Positions 32,245 through 42,401 of a DNA stretch of 64,000 bases are shown here, piece by piece (within the stretch, counting starts at the first letter, position 1; every line of letters starts with the position of its first letter). The notes under the pieces are model-generated. The model ran no database searches. It was not told the DNA's origin and saw only the letters and a list, made by a program, of their open reading frames with translations. The stretch comes from Durusdinium trenchii. Taxonomy: Eukaryota > Sar > Dinophyceae > Suessiales > Symbiodiniaceae. A program made the position numbers and the translations under genes. The DNA lies in contig CAXAMN010001470.1 of the NCBI GenBank assembly GCA_963970005.1, forward strand, positions 54,887 through 118,886, given 5' to 3'.

Positions 32245-34595
32245 TTCAAGGTAGTTTGACCTGTCGTCATTGCTATAGTACCTTCACCATGGAACAGGCA
32301 TTGATCACTCATTTTAAACGAGGCTCCTGTCCAGTCTTGATTTGTCAATGGGCCCAAGCACAACACTTTGGCACCACCATAGTCGTTGCATCAGCCCGCA
32401 ACAATCCGGTGGCTGATCACCCACTGTCAGCCTTGCTGCACAGGTACTTCGATCTCAGTCAGGCCGGCCGTGAGCATGATTCAACGTCATGTCCAGCATT
32501 CGAGCTTGCGCATCTTTGGTTTCCCATGCTTTATACACCGTGCTGGACCCCACTACAGGGCCTGACCTGGTTTAGGCACACAGCAGACTGGCTTTCGCAT
32601 TTTCCCGAGATGCCACACACCACCTTTGTGACTGATCAGGCATTTGCCATGATTCGTGTACTTGGACATCAGCCACCAATTGCATGGGCCTGGGCCTTGG
32701 ATACAGAGAGCATTCCTCACCAGCGATGGCATGCAATTCCGATTCATGAGACCACACATGAGCAACTTCAAGTCATCCAACAGATACTTGGTCATCTCAC
32801 ACAGATCCTGGCCCAAAACGATTTGCACCAGCTGACCCATCCGCCAGACGATGGATCTGCAACAGACCGAAGACGATCAGTCCTTCCAGGACTTGCTGAC
32901 TGCATGCCAAGAAGGCTTCAAGCGGCCACGACACGAGACATCGTCCACCGGCCCTCCGAAGAATGGCGGAGAGCAACGAAAAAGGAACTCGACATCATCC
33001 ACGAGTACATCCGACAGCAGGGATGGGGACCTGATCCAGATGCTGAGCCGACTGGTCCTTCGGCAGGAGGACACCCTGAACCAGCTTGGACTAGATCGGA
33101 GCCTGATGATCTTTCTTCAATGTGGCAAGGGCTCATTGATGCCATCCCTGCTCGAACTGGGCAAGCAGTGGCACACTCAGCGCCAAGCAGGGGAAACGAC
33201 AACTTCACTCCGACAGACAATGTTCCAAGCAGTGTTCACCGAACTGATCACTCGGACCAGCAAGTTGAACCTGACGGCAAAAGAAGACGCACTGGTTCTT
33301 GGCCTCAAGGCCAAAGGAATCCTGACCGAGGATCTGAAATGGCAGTACCTGTCATGGAACCCGGAAGCCAAGGCTCTACAGCCGAACCAGAAGACTCCAC
33401 TGACGTCCGACGATGTCTGTCAGACTCTCCGACGGATCCATCAGCTGGGCGAGAACCCCAATTTGGTGTTGAAATTTGCAGCCCTGCGACCGCTGACGCA
33501 GGACAGTTTGCCACAAGATGCCGCCATCGCAATTCCATGGAGGCTGGACGTGAGCCTTCGGGGTCCAGAAGCTCAGGAACTACATATGCTCCTGCTCAAG
33601 TTGGCCGGCAACGGCATTACACAACTCATCCTTATGAGGATGCGTCAGACCACGTTGCAGAGATCGCCCTTGGCGGTTGCAATCTCCCACAGATTGCGCA
33701 AGTCCTGAGAGGCATCCTGACGACAAGCCTCGTGAACCCAGGTTCAATGTGCTATTTGAACAGCGCTTTGCTGGCTCAGGTCTGGACCACGCTTTTGACG
33801 ACACCACTCGAGCTTGACACTTGGGGAGCATGGACGCAATCGATTTTGTGCATGTTCACGACACATGCAGGGGAGGCTCACAATCCATGCCAATTTTCGC
33901 TTTTAGGTAGCAAGCTTGCAGAATGGTTCACCTCTCATGCAATGACTGCGCAACATGACGCAGGGGAATTTGCGAGTTGGATGCGAGCTCAGATGTTTGA
34001 AAAGAGTCTGATGCCGGATGGGATCCTCACGATCCATGCTTGGGACTCCCGACTGTTCACCACCACAGAAGACAGCGGTTCCCTCATTGCCCCCATTGTC
34101 CTTCGTGATTTGCCTGAGGTCCAATCGACTTTGCAAGAGGTGATCCAGCAATGGCATCACTATGGACCATGGTTGAATGGCCTGAGAACTGCAAGCTCTT
34201 GGGTTTGTTTGCAGCTTGAGCGGCATCCTAGGTTGAATCATCGTCACCGTCAGGCCATTACGTGGGACCGCAACTGCATCCAGCTACCCGTCTTTGATGG
34301 CTACAACCATTGTTCCATCACATGGACGGAATATCAGATTGTGGCCGGGGTCCTTCACCTAGGCAGCTCTCCTGATCAGGGCCATTACCAGGCCGTCTTG
34401 TTCAACTCCGGAGCTGGACTTTTGTGCGATGATGGCTGTAAGCCCCGACGGCTGACTCGAGACAGATCCTTTTATGAGAACATCTACCTGATCTGGGCGG
34501 CCCCAATGGCCGCCCTCAGCCCTGCATTTCGTCGACCGATTCCATGGCCTCCAGCCGACTCCATTGGAAACCTCATCTCGGCACACTTAGGTTGA
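32241..34595 (+). CDS. LINE 3' frame: finger motif and ubiquitin-specific-protease-like domain
   Basis: 784 codons. Residues 1-200 begin with CRHCYSTFTMEQALITHF (a finger) and look globular. Residues about 205-490 are Pro/Ser/Arg-rich and look like the shadow of the frame at 32851-33708. From about residue 495 a papain-like USP pattern appears: LVNPGSMCYLNS with Cys504 (the Cys box, base 33750), and GSSPDQGHYQAVLF with His715 (the His box, base 34383). USPs cut ubiquitin from proteins; in this LINE type the domain is recurrent and its role is unknown. Both catalytic positions are kept. The native polyprotein probably read through in one frame, so indels near 32240, 32850 and 33700 are likely. 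Confidence 0.75.
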   Translation: MIQGSLTCRHCYSTFTMEQALITHFKRGSCPVLICQWAQAQHFGTTIVVASARNNPVADHPLSALLHRYFDLSQAGREHDSTSCPAFELAHLWFPMLYTPCWTPLQGLTWFRHTADWLSHFPEMPHTTFVTDQAFAMIRVLGHQPPIAWAWALDTESIPHQRWHAIPIHETTHEQLQVIQQILGHLTQILAQNDLHQLTHPPDDGSATDRRRSVLPGLADCMPRRLQAATTRDIVHRPSEEWRRATKKELDIIHEYIRQQGWGPDPDAEPTGPSAGGHPEPAWTRSEPDDLSSMWQGLIDAIPARTGQAVAHSAPSRGNDNFTPTDNVPSSVHRTDHSDQQVEPDGKRRRTGSWPQGQRNPDRGSEMAVPVMEPGSQGSTAEPEDSTDVRRCLSDSPTDPSAGREPQFGVEICSPATADAGQFATRCRHRNSMEAGREPSGSRSSGTTYAPAQVGRQRHYTTHPYEDASDHVAEIALGGCNLPQIAQVLRGILTTSLVNPGSMCYLNSALLAQVWTTLLTTPLELDTWGAWTQSILCMFTTHAGEAHNPCQFSLLGSKLAEWFTSHAMTAQHDAGEFASWMRAQMFEKSLMPDGILTIHAWDSRLFTTTEDSGSLIAPIVLRDLPEVQSTLQEVIQQWHHYGPWLNGLRTASSWVCLQLERHPRLNHRHRQAITWDRNCIQLPVFDGYNHCSITWTEYQIVAGVLHLGSSPDQGHYQAVLFNSGAGLLCDDGCKPRRLTRDRSFYENIYLIWAAPMAALSPAFRRPIPWPPADSIGNLISAHLG
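32851..33708 (+). CDS. LINE helical domain in the +1 frame, overlapping
   Basis: 285 codons wholly inside the 784-codon frame. The peptide is globular and helical (DGDLIQMLSRLVLRQEDTLN, FKRPRHE, QMFxxVF-type segments) and agrees with the domain that normally lies between the fingers and the USP domain in this LINE type. It is therefore the ancestral coding frame here, and the other frame is the accidental one. Whether a separate protein is made from it is not shown. Confidence 0.6.
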   Translation: MDLQQTEDDQSFQDLLTACQEGFKRPRHETSSTGPPKNGGEQRKRNSTSSTSTSDSRDGDLIQMLSRLVLRQEDTLNQLGLDRSLMIFLQCGKGSLMPSLLELGKQWHTQRQAGETTTSLRQTMFQAVFTELITRTSKLNLTAKEDALVLGLKAKGILTEDLKWQYLSWNPEAKALQPNQKTPLTSDDVCQTLRRIHQLGENPNLVLKFAALRPLTQDSLPQDAAIAIPWRLDVSLRGPEAQELHMLLLKLAGNGITQLILMRMRQTTLQRSPLAVAISHRLRKS

Positions 34596-34710
34596 CAAGC
34601 TTTTGCACTTGATGGGCCTTTCGATCCTCACGAAGGAACCACAACTAGTTTTGTGCGGCCCAACACGGGCGGATCGACCCGACCGGCGGCAGATGAATGA
34701 ATGAATAACA

Positions 34711-35587
34711 ACTAAAATATATTTAAAAAAGAATATGAATAGATTTTTATTAAATGAAAAAACGATTATTTGGATTATTATTGGAAAAAATAGAATTAGT
34801 GTGGATTTAATTGAATTTTGAATTTAGGACGGATTAATTTCGATACAAATTTATTCGATGAAATTAATTTAGAGAAATATGTATTATTAAACATAATTTA
34901 ATTGATTATTTTTGATTAAAGGAATAATTTTCATAGAATTTCGAATATCGAATTCATAGGATTATATTTCGGGAATGGATAAAGCTAAATTCCGATGATT
35001 GATTCCGGAATAGAGGAGGAATTTCGAGAAATTATTGAAGAAGGATTAAATGGATTGGAGAAATATATGAATTATTGGGTGATTTATTGTTATTTTAGAT
35101 TTGCATTTTGAAGGGGTAAAATTATAATAGTTAGCCGTAGATGATAGAAATTATTTTGTAGATTTTACTATAAGATATTATAGAATTGTTAAGGAAATAT
35201 ATTCCGAAATACTATAGGATTTTTATGAAGGCAACAAAATAATAATTCGATTAGGTAAAGAAGAAAGAATTGCAATCTTGCACCGAAATGAATATTTTGG
35301 AATTTCTATTGCGAGATAGAATCTATCCGAATCGGATTATATTTCTTGAGGGATGTAATGATCCTTCAAACAATAAATTATCTATATTGGTCAATCCAAC
35401 CCTTCGATATAAAAATAATCTTTTTGAGATATTAATTAGATAAATGGCAATTTAGAAAAGAATCAATAGAAGAATTTAGAACATTATTGCAATTATCAAA
35501 AGAATATATTCTAAAATTATAAGGCAATATTTACGGAAAAATAAATGTCCGATTATTATCAGGGAATTTCAATATCGATTTAAATTA
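34711..35587. other. AT-rich block, C-poor on the plus strand with C in CpG
   Basis: In 34801-34860 there are 4 C, three in CpG, against 12 G; in 34921-34980, 5 C with three in CpG against about 12 G. No gene. C becomes more frequent after 35270. Confidence 0.8.
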
Positions 35588-35987
35588 AAAGAATTCGAGA
35601 CTTATCCATTAAATAATTATTCATTCCTATTAAAGAATAAGATCGACTCAAACAAACTCGACGGAATCTTAAAAATGCACGTCGATAAGGAAATAGGTAG
35701 GGATGATATCCAATTCGAAGCAATTCTAAAGCGAATTCAATCCCATTTACCTTTCGGACATAATTCGAATTAATTAAATCATAAATATTATATTGCCCAA
35801 ACTGATCCCATAAATATACCAAAACACAAAATAAAAAATACAATATGCATATTTTAAACATCAAATTTCACCTCCGCATTTTTCCTATAATATAAAATCA
35901 AAAATAAACAATCAAAATAAACAAATTCCCATTAAATACAAAACCATATGTAATATCGTCTTCATTAAATCATATAAATAATTATTT
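35588..35987. other. AT-rich block, G-poor on the plus strand
   Basis: The bias reverses between about 35520 and 35750: from here rightwards C is kept and G is rare. No supported gene. Confidence 0.7.
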
Positions 35988-36645
35988 TACTTCGAATGAT
36001 CCCCACCTGGCATCTATCTGGCATTCTATCTGGCATATCTTCTGGCATTTTGTCTGGTATCTTATCTGCCATTCTATCTGGCATATCTTCTGGCATATTT
36101 TCTGGCATTCTATCTGGTAATGTATCTAGCAATCTATCTGACACACTATTTGGCATATTATCTGGCATATCTTCTTGCAACATTCTATCTAGCAATCTAC
36201 CTGGCATTCTATCTGGCAAACTATCTGGCATACTGTCTGGCATACTATCTGGCATTTTGTCTGGCATACTATCTGTCATTCTATCTAGCATATCTTCTGG
36301 CATTCTATCTGGCATTTCATCTGGCATTCTATCTGGCATATTTTCTGGCATTCTATTTGGCAATGTATCTAGCAATCTATCTGACACACTGGGATCGGAT
36401 CCTTGCGGTTGAGGTCCAGGGGTGCACATTGCGATCCGGAGCTTGCCAGACAAGATCGGCGAAGCAGATTGGCGAAGCAGATTGGCGAAGAAGATTGGCG
36501 ATGAAGATTGGCGATGAAGATTGGCGATGAAGATTGGCGATGAAGATTGGCGAGGAAGGAAGGAACGAGGAAGGAAGGAAGGAAGGAAGGAAGGAAGAAC
36601 AATTGTGATAAAATCTAACAGCCCTCACCTGGCAGATGGGAAATT
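35988..36645. repeat. Long repeat unit, copy 1 (12-base GGCAT array and flanks)
   Basis: Starts TTACTTCGAATGATCCCCAC. It holds about 30 units of the 12-mer TCTGGCATNCTA (36006-36390), then GGATCCTTGCGGTTGAGG, then about eight units of a 15-16 base AGATTGGCGATGA repeat (36450-36550), then a GGAA run (36552-36597), ending near CCTCACCTGGCAGATGGG. A second, more AT-shifted copy is at 42402-43365. Confidence 0.9.
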
Positions 36646-36981
36646 GTAAAAACAGATAATTCAATTAACAAATCCTAAACAATCATTACAAACCGAACCA
36701 AAAATCATCTAATAACAAATTACACAAATCACTATAATAAAATAAAAACATGATGATTCCAATTTACCAAAAATAATTAGAAACCAAATCGACAAATATA
36801 TATAAATATCAATAACTAGTATATCAATTAACTATTCAATAATCACATTTCGGATATACGACGGTTTAAATATTTTCAAAATATATATAGATAGAATAAA
36901 TATTTTTCGAAACTATAACTTCATTCGAATAACCTGAGAAAGGAGAGGACGAAAGCCAGCGAGAGACCAATATAATAATGC
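36646..36981. other. AT-rich, G-poor interval
   Basis: No gene; G is sparse and much of it is in CpG. Confidence 0.7.
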
Positions 36982-37640
36982 AAGATTGGGAGGAAAAATA
37001 GCGGAGCACTTATTGTTGAATGCCTGTAGCTTTCATGGAGCTTATATCAATGTGGAATAGATCAAGATCGGAGCACAGCATGAAGTGTTGAATGTTTTTT
37101 AGTTTCATCGATTTTCCTGGCACGGTGCTCTCTGGCGCGTCCCTGATTGGTGGTCTACTTGAGAATCCGTGTAAAAATATATGTCAGTGAAGATTAGGAG
37201 AAGGATGCCCGAAAGGTGGTTTTTGGTTATTTTGAACTGTGTTTCGGGCATCGAGCGTCAATGCGAAGCCCTATAAAGAGTAGGATTGGGAGAAAAGAAG
37301 CGGAGAACACTCATTCTTGAATGATTGAGTTATCGTGGAGTTGGTGTCATTGCGACGTAGATGAAGATTAGAACATAATACGACATATTAAATGTCTTTA
37401 GTATTCTTGATTTGCTTGGTGCGGCGCCTTCTGGAGTGTCCCTTGCTGGTATTCTATTTGAGAATCCGTGCAAAAATAAACGTCAATGAATACCAGGAGA
37501 AGATGCCCGAAATTGTTTTTGTGGCTGTGTTGAAATATGTTTCGGGTATCATGCATCAATGTGAAGCCCTATAGAATGCAGGGTTGGGAGGATCGGAATA
37601 CAATATAAAGTGTTAAACGCTTGCAACTTTCTTGCTTCTC
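36982..37640. repeat. 300-base diverged tandem repeat, two units and a partial third
   Basis: Units start at 36982 (AAGATTGGGAGG), 37282 (AGGATTGGGAG) and 37580 (AGGGTTGGGAGG). Shared landmarks are GAGAATCCGTG(T/C)AAAAAT, GATGCCCGAAA and GAAGCCCTATA. The units differ by many transitions. No coding is supported. Confidence 0.85.
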
Positions 37641-38010
37641 CTCTTGCGGCACTCTTATCCCCAAGCTTCTACTTCGCCCAACTGGACATACTCACATCGT
37701 TCGTTCCCAGAGCGTTCACTCTTTGTTGCTAGGTCCTCCTTGGCATAATTAGAGTTACACAATGCCTATGCCCTACTCAGGACTAGAAAAATTGTCTCCA
37801 GACCCCTTCATGATGCTAATGATGCACTACGCGACGTCCATTGCATCACTCGCATCACCAGACCCCATTTTGCACTGCTTTTCTAACCCTCCCTTTGGAG
37901 CGCTCTCCCCCATCAAGCTCCGGGTTCACCCTCTCAAAAGAGGCCTTTTTGCGCCCTCCCCCCCCATATTCCCTTAACTTATTTCGTTCGCTCTAAGAGC
38001 TCAAGCTTAA
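37641..38010. repeat. GC-normal segment, less mutated partner of 45020-45178
   Basis: Bases 37848-37995 align with 45023-45178: CATCACCAGACCCCATTTT against TATCACCAAACCCCATTTT, and TTATTTCGTTCGCTC against TCATTTCGTTCGATC. The differences are mostly C-to-T and G-to-A in the right-hand copy. The six CpG in this copy are kept in the other. Confidence 0.8.
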
Positions 38011-38239
38011 CCTATCGGCTGGCTTTCGTAAAAAATGTAACCAATATAAATCGATCGAATCAATAAAATCATTTTCGAAAAAAACCAATCGATCAAAAAT
38101 TCAAAGATACAACAAACCACAATAATTGCTTAATTTAAGACCAATACCAAAAATAACACAAATTAATAATCCGCTAAAACACGAATAAAAATTAATCCGG
38201 CATAGACAGCAAATAACACTTCAAGAAAAATTGGACACC
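38011..38239. other. AT-rich, G-poor interval
   Basis: In 38041-38100 there are 4 G, all in CpG, against 11 C. No gene. Confidence 0.75.
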
Positions 38240-38912
38240 ATGGCAAAACCGGGAGATAAGCTTGGGAGACATCCCATTCAAAGCCGAGAAAATGATGGAA
38301 ACAATAAACAAGATCTAAATCATCTCATAACAGCATCCGCGTCAAAGGCAAGCAAGAAAATGACAAGGCGACAGCGGCAACCAAGAGCGAAATCAAGAAC
38401 AGAAATAAGCTTGGGAAACACGGCGGCAGCGGCAACCAAGAACGAAATCATGAAGGGAGATAAGCTTGAGAAACAAGACGGCAATTGCAGCCAGGAACGA
38501 AATCATGAAGGGAGACACAAGGCGGCAGCGGCAGCCAAGAACGAAATCAGGAAGAAAGACTAGCTTGGGAGACAAGCTGGCAGCGGCAGCCAAAAGCGAA
38601 ATCATGAAGGGGGACAAGCTTGGCAGACAAGCCGGCANNNNNNNNNNGAATATAATTTGGGAAACAAGACGGCAGTGGCAACCAAGAGCGAAGTTATCAA
38701 AGGAAATAAACTTGGGGAGACAAGGCGGCAGCTGCAATCAAAAGCGAAATCATGAAGGAAAATAAATTGAAGAAACAAGACGGCAACGGCAGCCAGGAGC
38801 GAAGTCATAAAGGGAAACAAATTTAGGAGATAAGCCGGCAGCGGCAGCCAAAAGCGAAATCATAAAGGGAAACAAGCTTGGGAAACAAGGCGGCAGCGGC
38901 AAAAAAATCCAT
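38240..38912. repeat. Tandem repeat, about 55-base unit, interrupted by assembly gap
   Basis: About a dozen copies of a unit containing GATAAGCTTGGGAGACAAG, GCGGCAGCGGCAGCC and AAGAGCGAAATCATGAAGG. The reading frames through it encode a Gly/Lys/Gln repeat peptide on one strand and are not supported as a gene. Confidence 0.9.
38638..38647. other. Assembly gap (10 N)
   Basis: Ten N inside the 55-base tandem repeat. The true distance is unknown and a collapsed or misjoined repeat is possible here. Confidence 1.
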
Positions 38913-39478
38913 TAAGAAGTAAGAATCTCTTTACCTTCCAGCTATCTAGGGAACAATATATAAATAAAAAGATCAATTCAATATATCTCATTAAATTATT
39001 AATAAATAATTAAAAAATTACATCTATAATTTAGAAGCATAACAATCCTATATCCCTGAGAAGGGGAAGACGAAAGCCAATTATTTTTCCGACGGCGGCT
39101 ACAAAGCTAAGGTCGGGGATCGTCGCGGCAGCTGCATCCAGAGAAGGTACCGGGGGAGGTCCATGAGGAGGTTCTAGAAAAGGTTCGGGAACAGGTTCCA
39201 AAATTAAAGGACCGGATAACCCCACATATGAATCTTTACGAATCTTAAGTTTCTAAAGCACAAAGCAGTCAGAATCTCAATAGCTTCTATAACACGGCCT
39301 TGTCAGGAAGTGATATCAGCTTCCGACAACAGAGGGGTGGGAGAGAAGGTGTAAAAGAGTGATGTGCACGACGGATGTACGAGGTATTGTGCACACAGGT
39401 GTGCGCAGCCACAACTAGCCAACAACACCAGCGGTTGTCGCACGTCCGCAATACGGGGCATAATGTACAAAAGTTATA
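38913..39478. other. Interval without a supported gene
   Basis: AT-rich to 39045, then GC-normal sequence with a short GGTTC(C/G)-rich segment (39140-39200). The 64-codon minus frame here has no motif. Confidence 0.5.
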
Positions 39479-40105
39479 CTACAAAGTCGCCAGTTCTCAG
39501 CTTCCAGCTCCACAGATTGCTCCGCGTACTAAAGTTGTACTACAAAGTCGCCAGTTCTCAGCTTCCAGCTCCACAGCTACTCCGCGTACTAAAGTTGTAC
39601 TAGAAACTCGCCAGTTCTCAGCTTCTAACTCCACAGCTACTCCGCGTACTAAAGTTGTACTACAAAGTCGCCAGTTCTCAACTTCCAGCTCCACAGATTG
39701 CTCCGCGTACTAAAGTTGTACTAGAAACTCGCCAGTTCTCAGCTTCCAGCTCCACAGCTACTCCGCGTACTAAAGTTGTACTACAACGCCGCCAGTTCTC
39801 AGCTTCCAGCTCCCCAGATACTCCACGGACTCAAGTTGTACTACCAAGTCACCAGTTCTCATCTTCCCACTCCCCAGCTACTCCGCGTCCTACAGTTGCA
39901 CTACCACGTCGCCAATTCTTATCTTCCAGCTCCCCAGCTACTCCGCGCACTAAAGTCGTACTACACAGTCGCCAGTTCTCATCTTCCAGCTCCCCAGCTA
40001 CTCCGCGAACGAAAGTTCGACTACAAAGTCGCCAGTTCTCAGCTGCCAGCTCCACAGATTGCTCCGCAGACTCAAGTTGTACGACAAACTCGCCAGTTCT
40101 CAGCT
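39479..40105. repeat. 60-base minisatellite, 11 copies
   Basis: The landmark CGCCAGTTCTCA recurs at 39488, 39549, 39609, 39669, 39730, 39790, 39850, 39910, 39970, 40030 and 40091. Unit text includes CTTCCAGCTCCACAGCTACT and CCGCGTACTAAAGTTGTACT. Since 60 is a multiple of three, long frames arise on both strands without implying a protein. Confidence 0.95.
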
Positions 40106-41465
40106 TCCACGCAACCGCCAGACCCTCTAACAGAGCGAGATCTACTGCAATTCACAATAAGACAGCGCCGCAGCCGACCAGCGGCCACCACCGGCGACCA
40201 CCGGCGCCCATGCAACCGCCAGACCCTCTAAGAGAGCGAGACCTACTGCAATTCACAATACGACAGCGAGCGCCGTCTCTATGCGAGCGAGATCTACTGC
40301 AATTCACAATAAGACAGCGCCGCACCCGACCAGCGGCGACCACCGGCGACCGCCGGCGCCCACGCAACCGCCAGACCCTCTAAGAGAGCGAGATCTACTG
40401 CAATTCGCAATACGACAGCGAGCGCCGTCTCTATGAGAGCGAGATCTACTGCACAATTCACACTAAGAAGCACCGCGCCCGACCAGCGGCGACCAGCGGC
40501 GCCCACGCAACCGCCAGACCATCTAAGAGAGCGAGATCTACTGCAATTCACCATACGACAGCGAGCGCCGTCTCTATGAGAGCGAGATCTTCTGCGCAAT
40601 TCACAATAAGACAGCGCCGCGCCCGACCAGCGGCGACCACCGGCGACCACCGGCGCCCACGCAACGCCAGACCCTCTAAGAGAGCGAGATCTACTGCAAT
40701 TCACAATACGTCAGCGAGCGCCGTCTCTCTGAGAGCGAGATCTACTGCAATTCACAATAAAACAGCGCCGCGCCCGACCAGCGGCGACCAGCGGCGACCA
40801 CGCAACCGCCAGACCCTCTAAGAGAGCGAGACCTACTGCAATTCACAATACGACAGCGAGCAATAAGACAGCGCCGCGCCCGACCAGCGGCGACCACCGG
40901 CGCCCACGCAACCGCCAGACCCTCTAAGAGAGCGAGATCTACTGCAATTCACAATATGACAGCGAGCGCCGTCTCTCTGAGAGCGAGATCTACTGCAACT
41001 CACAATAAGACAGCGCCGCGCCCGACCAGCGGCGACCACCGGCGCCCACGCAACCGCCAGACCCTCTAAGCGAGCGAGATCTACTGCAATTCACAATACG
41101 ACAGCGAGCGCCGTCTCTAGGAGAGCGACATCTACTGCAACTCACAATAAGACAGCGCCGCACCCGACCAGCGGCGACCACCGGCGAGCACCGGCGCCCA
41201 CGCAACCGCCAGACCCTCTAAGAGAGCGAGATCTACTGCAATTCGCAATACGACAACGAGCGCCGTCTCTATGAGAACGAAATCTACTGCGCAATTCACA
41301 CTAAGACAGCGCCGCGCCCGACCAGCGGCGACCACCGGCGCCCACGCAACCACCAGACCCTCTAACGGAGCGCGATTCATTGCAATTTACAATAGCACAT
41401 GTGTGGTGAGTGGTGTGGTAATCACAGCCGACCACGCAACCACCAGACCCTCTAACGGAGCGGTG
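40106..41465. repeat. GC-rich tandem repeat of 104-153-base units
   Basis: CGCAACCGCCAGACCCTCTAA recurs near 40107, 40211, 40362, 40507, 40660, 40801, 40906, 41049, 41202, 41347 and 41437. Between copies lie GAGAGCGAGATCTACTGCAA, CACAATACGACAGCGAGC and CCGACCAGCGGCGACCACC. This is a GC-rich island in otherwise AT-rich DNA. Confidence 0.95.
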
Positions 41466-41972
41466 ACTGGTGTAAGATGAGTACTGTGTGATGAGTAGTG
41501 TAAGATGAGTGGTGTGAGATGAGTGGTGTGTGATGAGTGGTGTGTGATGAGTGGTGTGTGATGAGTGGTGTGTGGTGAGTGGTGTGTGATGAGTGGTGTG
41601 TGATGAGTCGTGTGTGATGAGTGGTGTGGTGATGAGTTTTTTGTCTCGGTGTGTGTTGTCTCGGTGTGTGTGATCTCTGTGTGTGTTGTCTCTCGGTGTG
41701 TGTGATCTCTGTGTGTGTGATCTCTGTGTGTGTGTGGTCTCTGTGTGTGATGAGTGGTGTGTGATGAGTGGTGTGTGGTGAGTGGTGTGTGATGAGTGGT
41801 GTGTGATGAGTCGTGTGTGATGAGTCGTGTGCGATGAGTGGTGTGGTGTGGTGATGAGTGTTTTGTCTCAGTGTGTGTGATCTCTGTGTGTGTGTTGTCT
41901 CTGTGTGTGTTGTTTCGGTGTGCGTTGTCTCGGTGTGCGTTGTCTTAGTGTGTGTTGTCTTTGTGTGTGTTG
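41466..41972. repeat. GATGAGTGGTGTGT and TCTCGGTGTGTGT repeats
   Basis: GT-rich repeat in two alternating forms, a 14-base GATGAGTGGTGTGT unit and a TCTC(G/T)GTGTGTGTT unit. Strong G/C strand asymmetry. Confidence 0.95.
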
Positions 41973-42401
41973 TAGTGGGAGGGGGAGGAGGAGCCGGGAG
42001 GAGGCGGAGTGAGACTTAGAAAAGAAGAACCCTTTACTAAGATGCGGGGAACAAACAAGGATCTAGAGGAGGATATGGACAACGAAGAGATTTTCCGAGT
42101 GGCGCTTCGTGCTATTGGGGACTTTACTTAAGTAAATATAACCATATATCGCAACTATAGCTCTCCCAAAGACAGAAAGACATAAAACCATAAAGACATA
42201 GAATCATAAAAAACATAAACATAAAACACAGAAAAATTACTATTTACGAAGGATCCTTTTCTAATAACAATTCGTCGCTGCCAACCAACTACTATATTTG
42301 CCCCAATACATCCAACAAAACATCTTTAACAAAATAACTAAGAAAATGGGGAAGAATTATATATCTCAACATTAATATCATCAACCCAGAAGAACATTAC
42401 C
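41973..42401. other. Interval with a small GC-normal island
   Basis: Bases 42042-42131 encode a 29-residue peptide (MRGTNKDLEEDMDNEEIF...) that is acidic and protein-like, but nothing extends it. The remainder is AT-rich. Confidence 0.35.

Larger units (their letters stand above)
30292..34710 (+). mobile_element. Decayed LINE: RT remnant, C2H2 fingers, conserved helical domain, USP-like domain, TGAA-type tail
   Basis: A single plus-strand frame (frame of 30292) carries an RT remnant and then the zinc fingers; the frames then alternate to the end at 34595. The order RT - C2H2 fingers - helical domain - ubiquitin-protease-like domain is that of a LINE type I know from Symbiodiniaceae genomes. 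A short GC-rich 3' end finishes in GATGAATGAATGAAT at 34690-34706, a microsatellite tail typical of LINEs. The 5' end is lost in AT-rich sequence. Confidence 0.85.

Noticed and set aside
32241-33708. Genuine dual-coding gene in the LINE
   Set aside because: The alternative frame in the overlap is Pro/Ser/Arg-rich and shadow-like, and the element already carries stops and probable indels; kept only as a low-interest finding.
35965-36453. 162- and 278-codon minus-strand frames (also 42338-43174) encoding Met-Pro-Asp repeats
   Set aside because: They are translations of the 12-base tandem array, whose length is a multiple of three; frames are equally open on the plus strand and nothing else supports a protein.
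39655-40383. 242-codon and neighbouring long frames in the minisatellites
   Set aside because: Unit length of 60 bases keeps several frames open on both strands; the peptide only mirrors the repeat.
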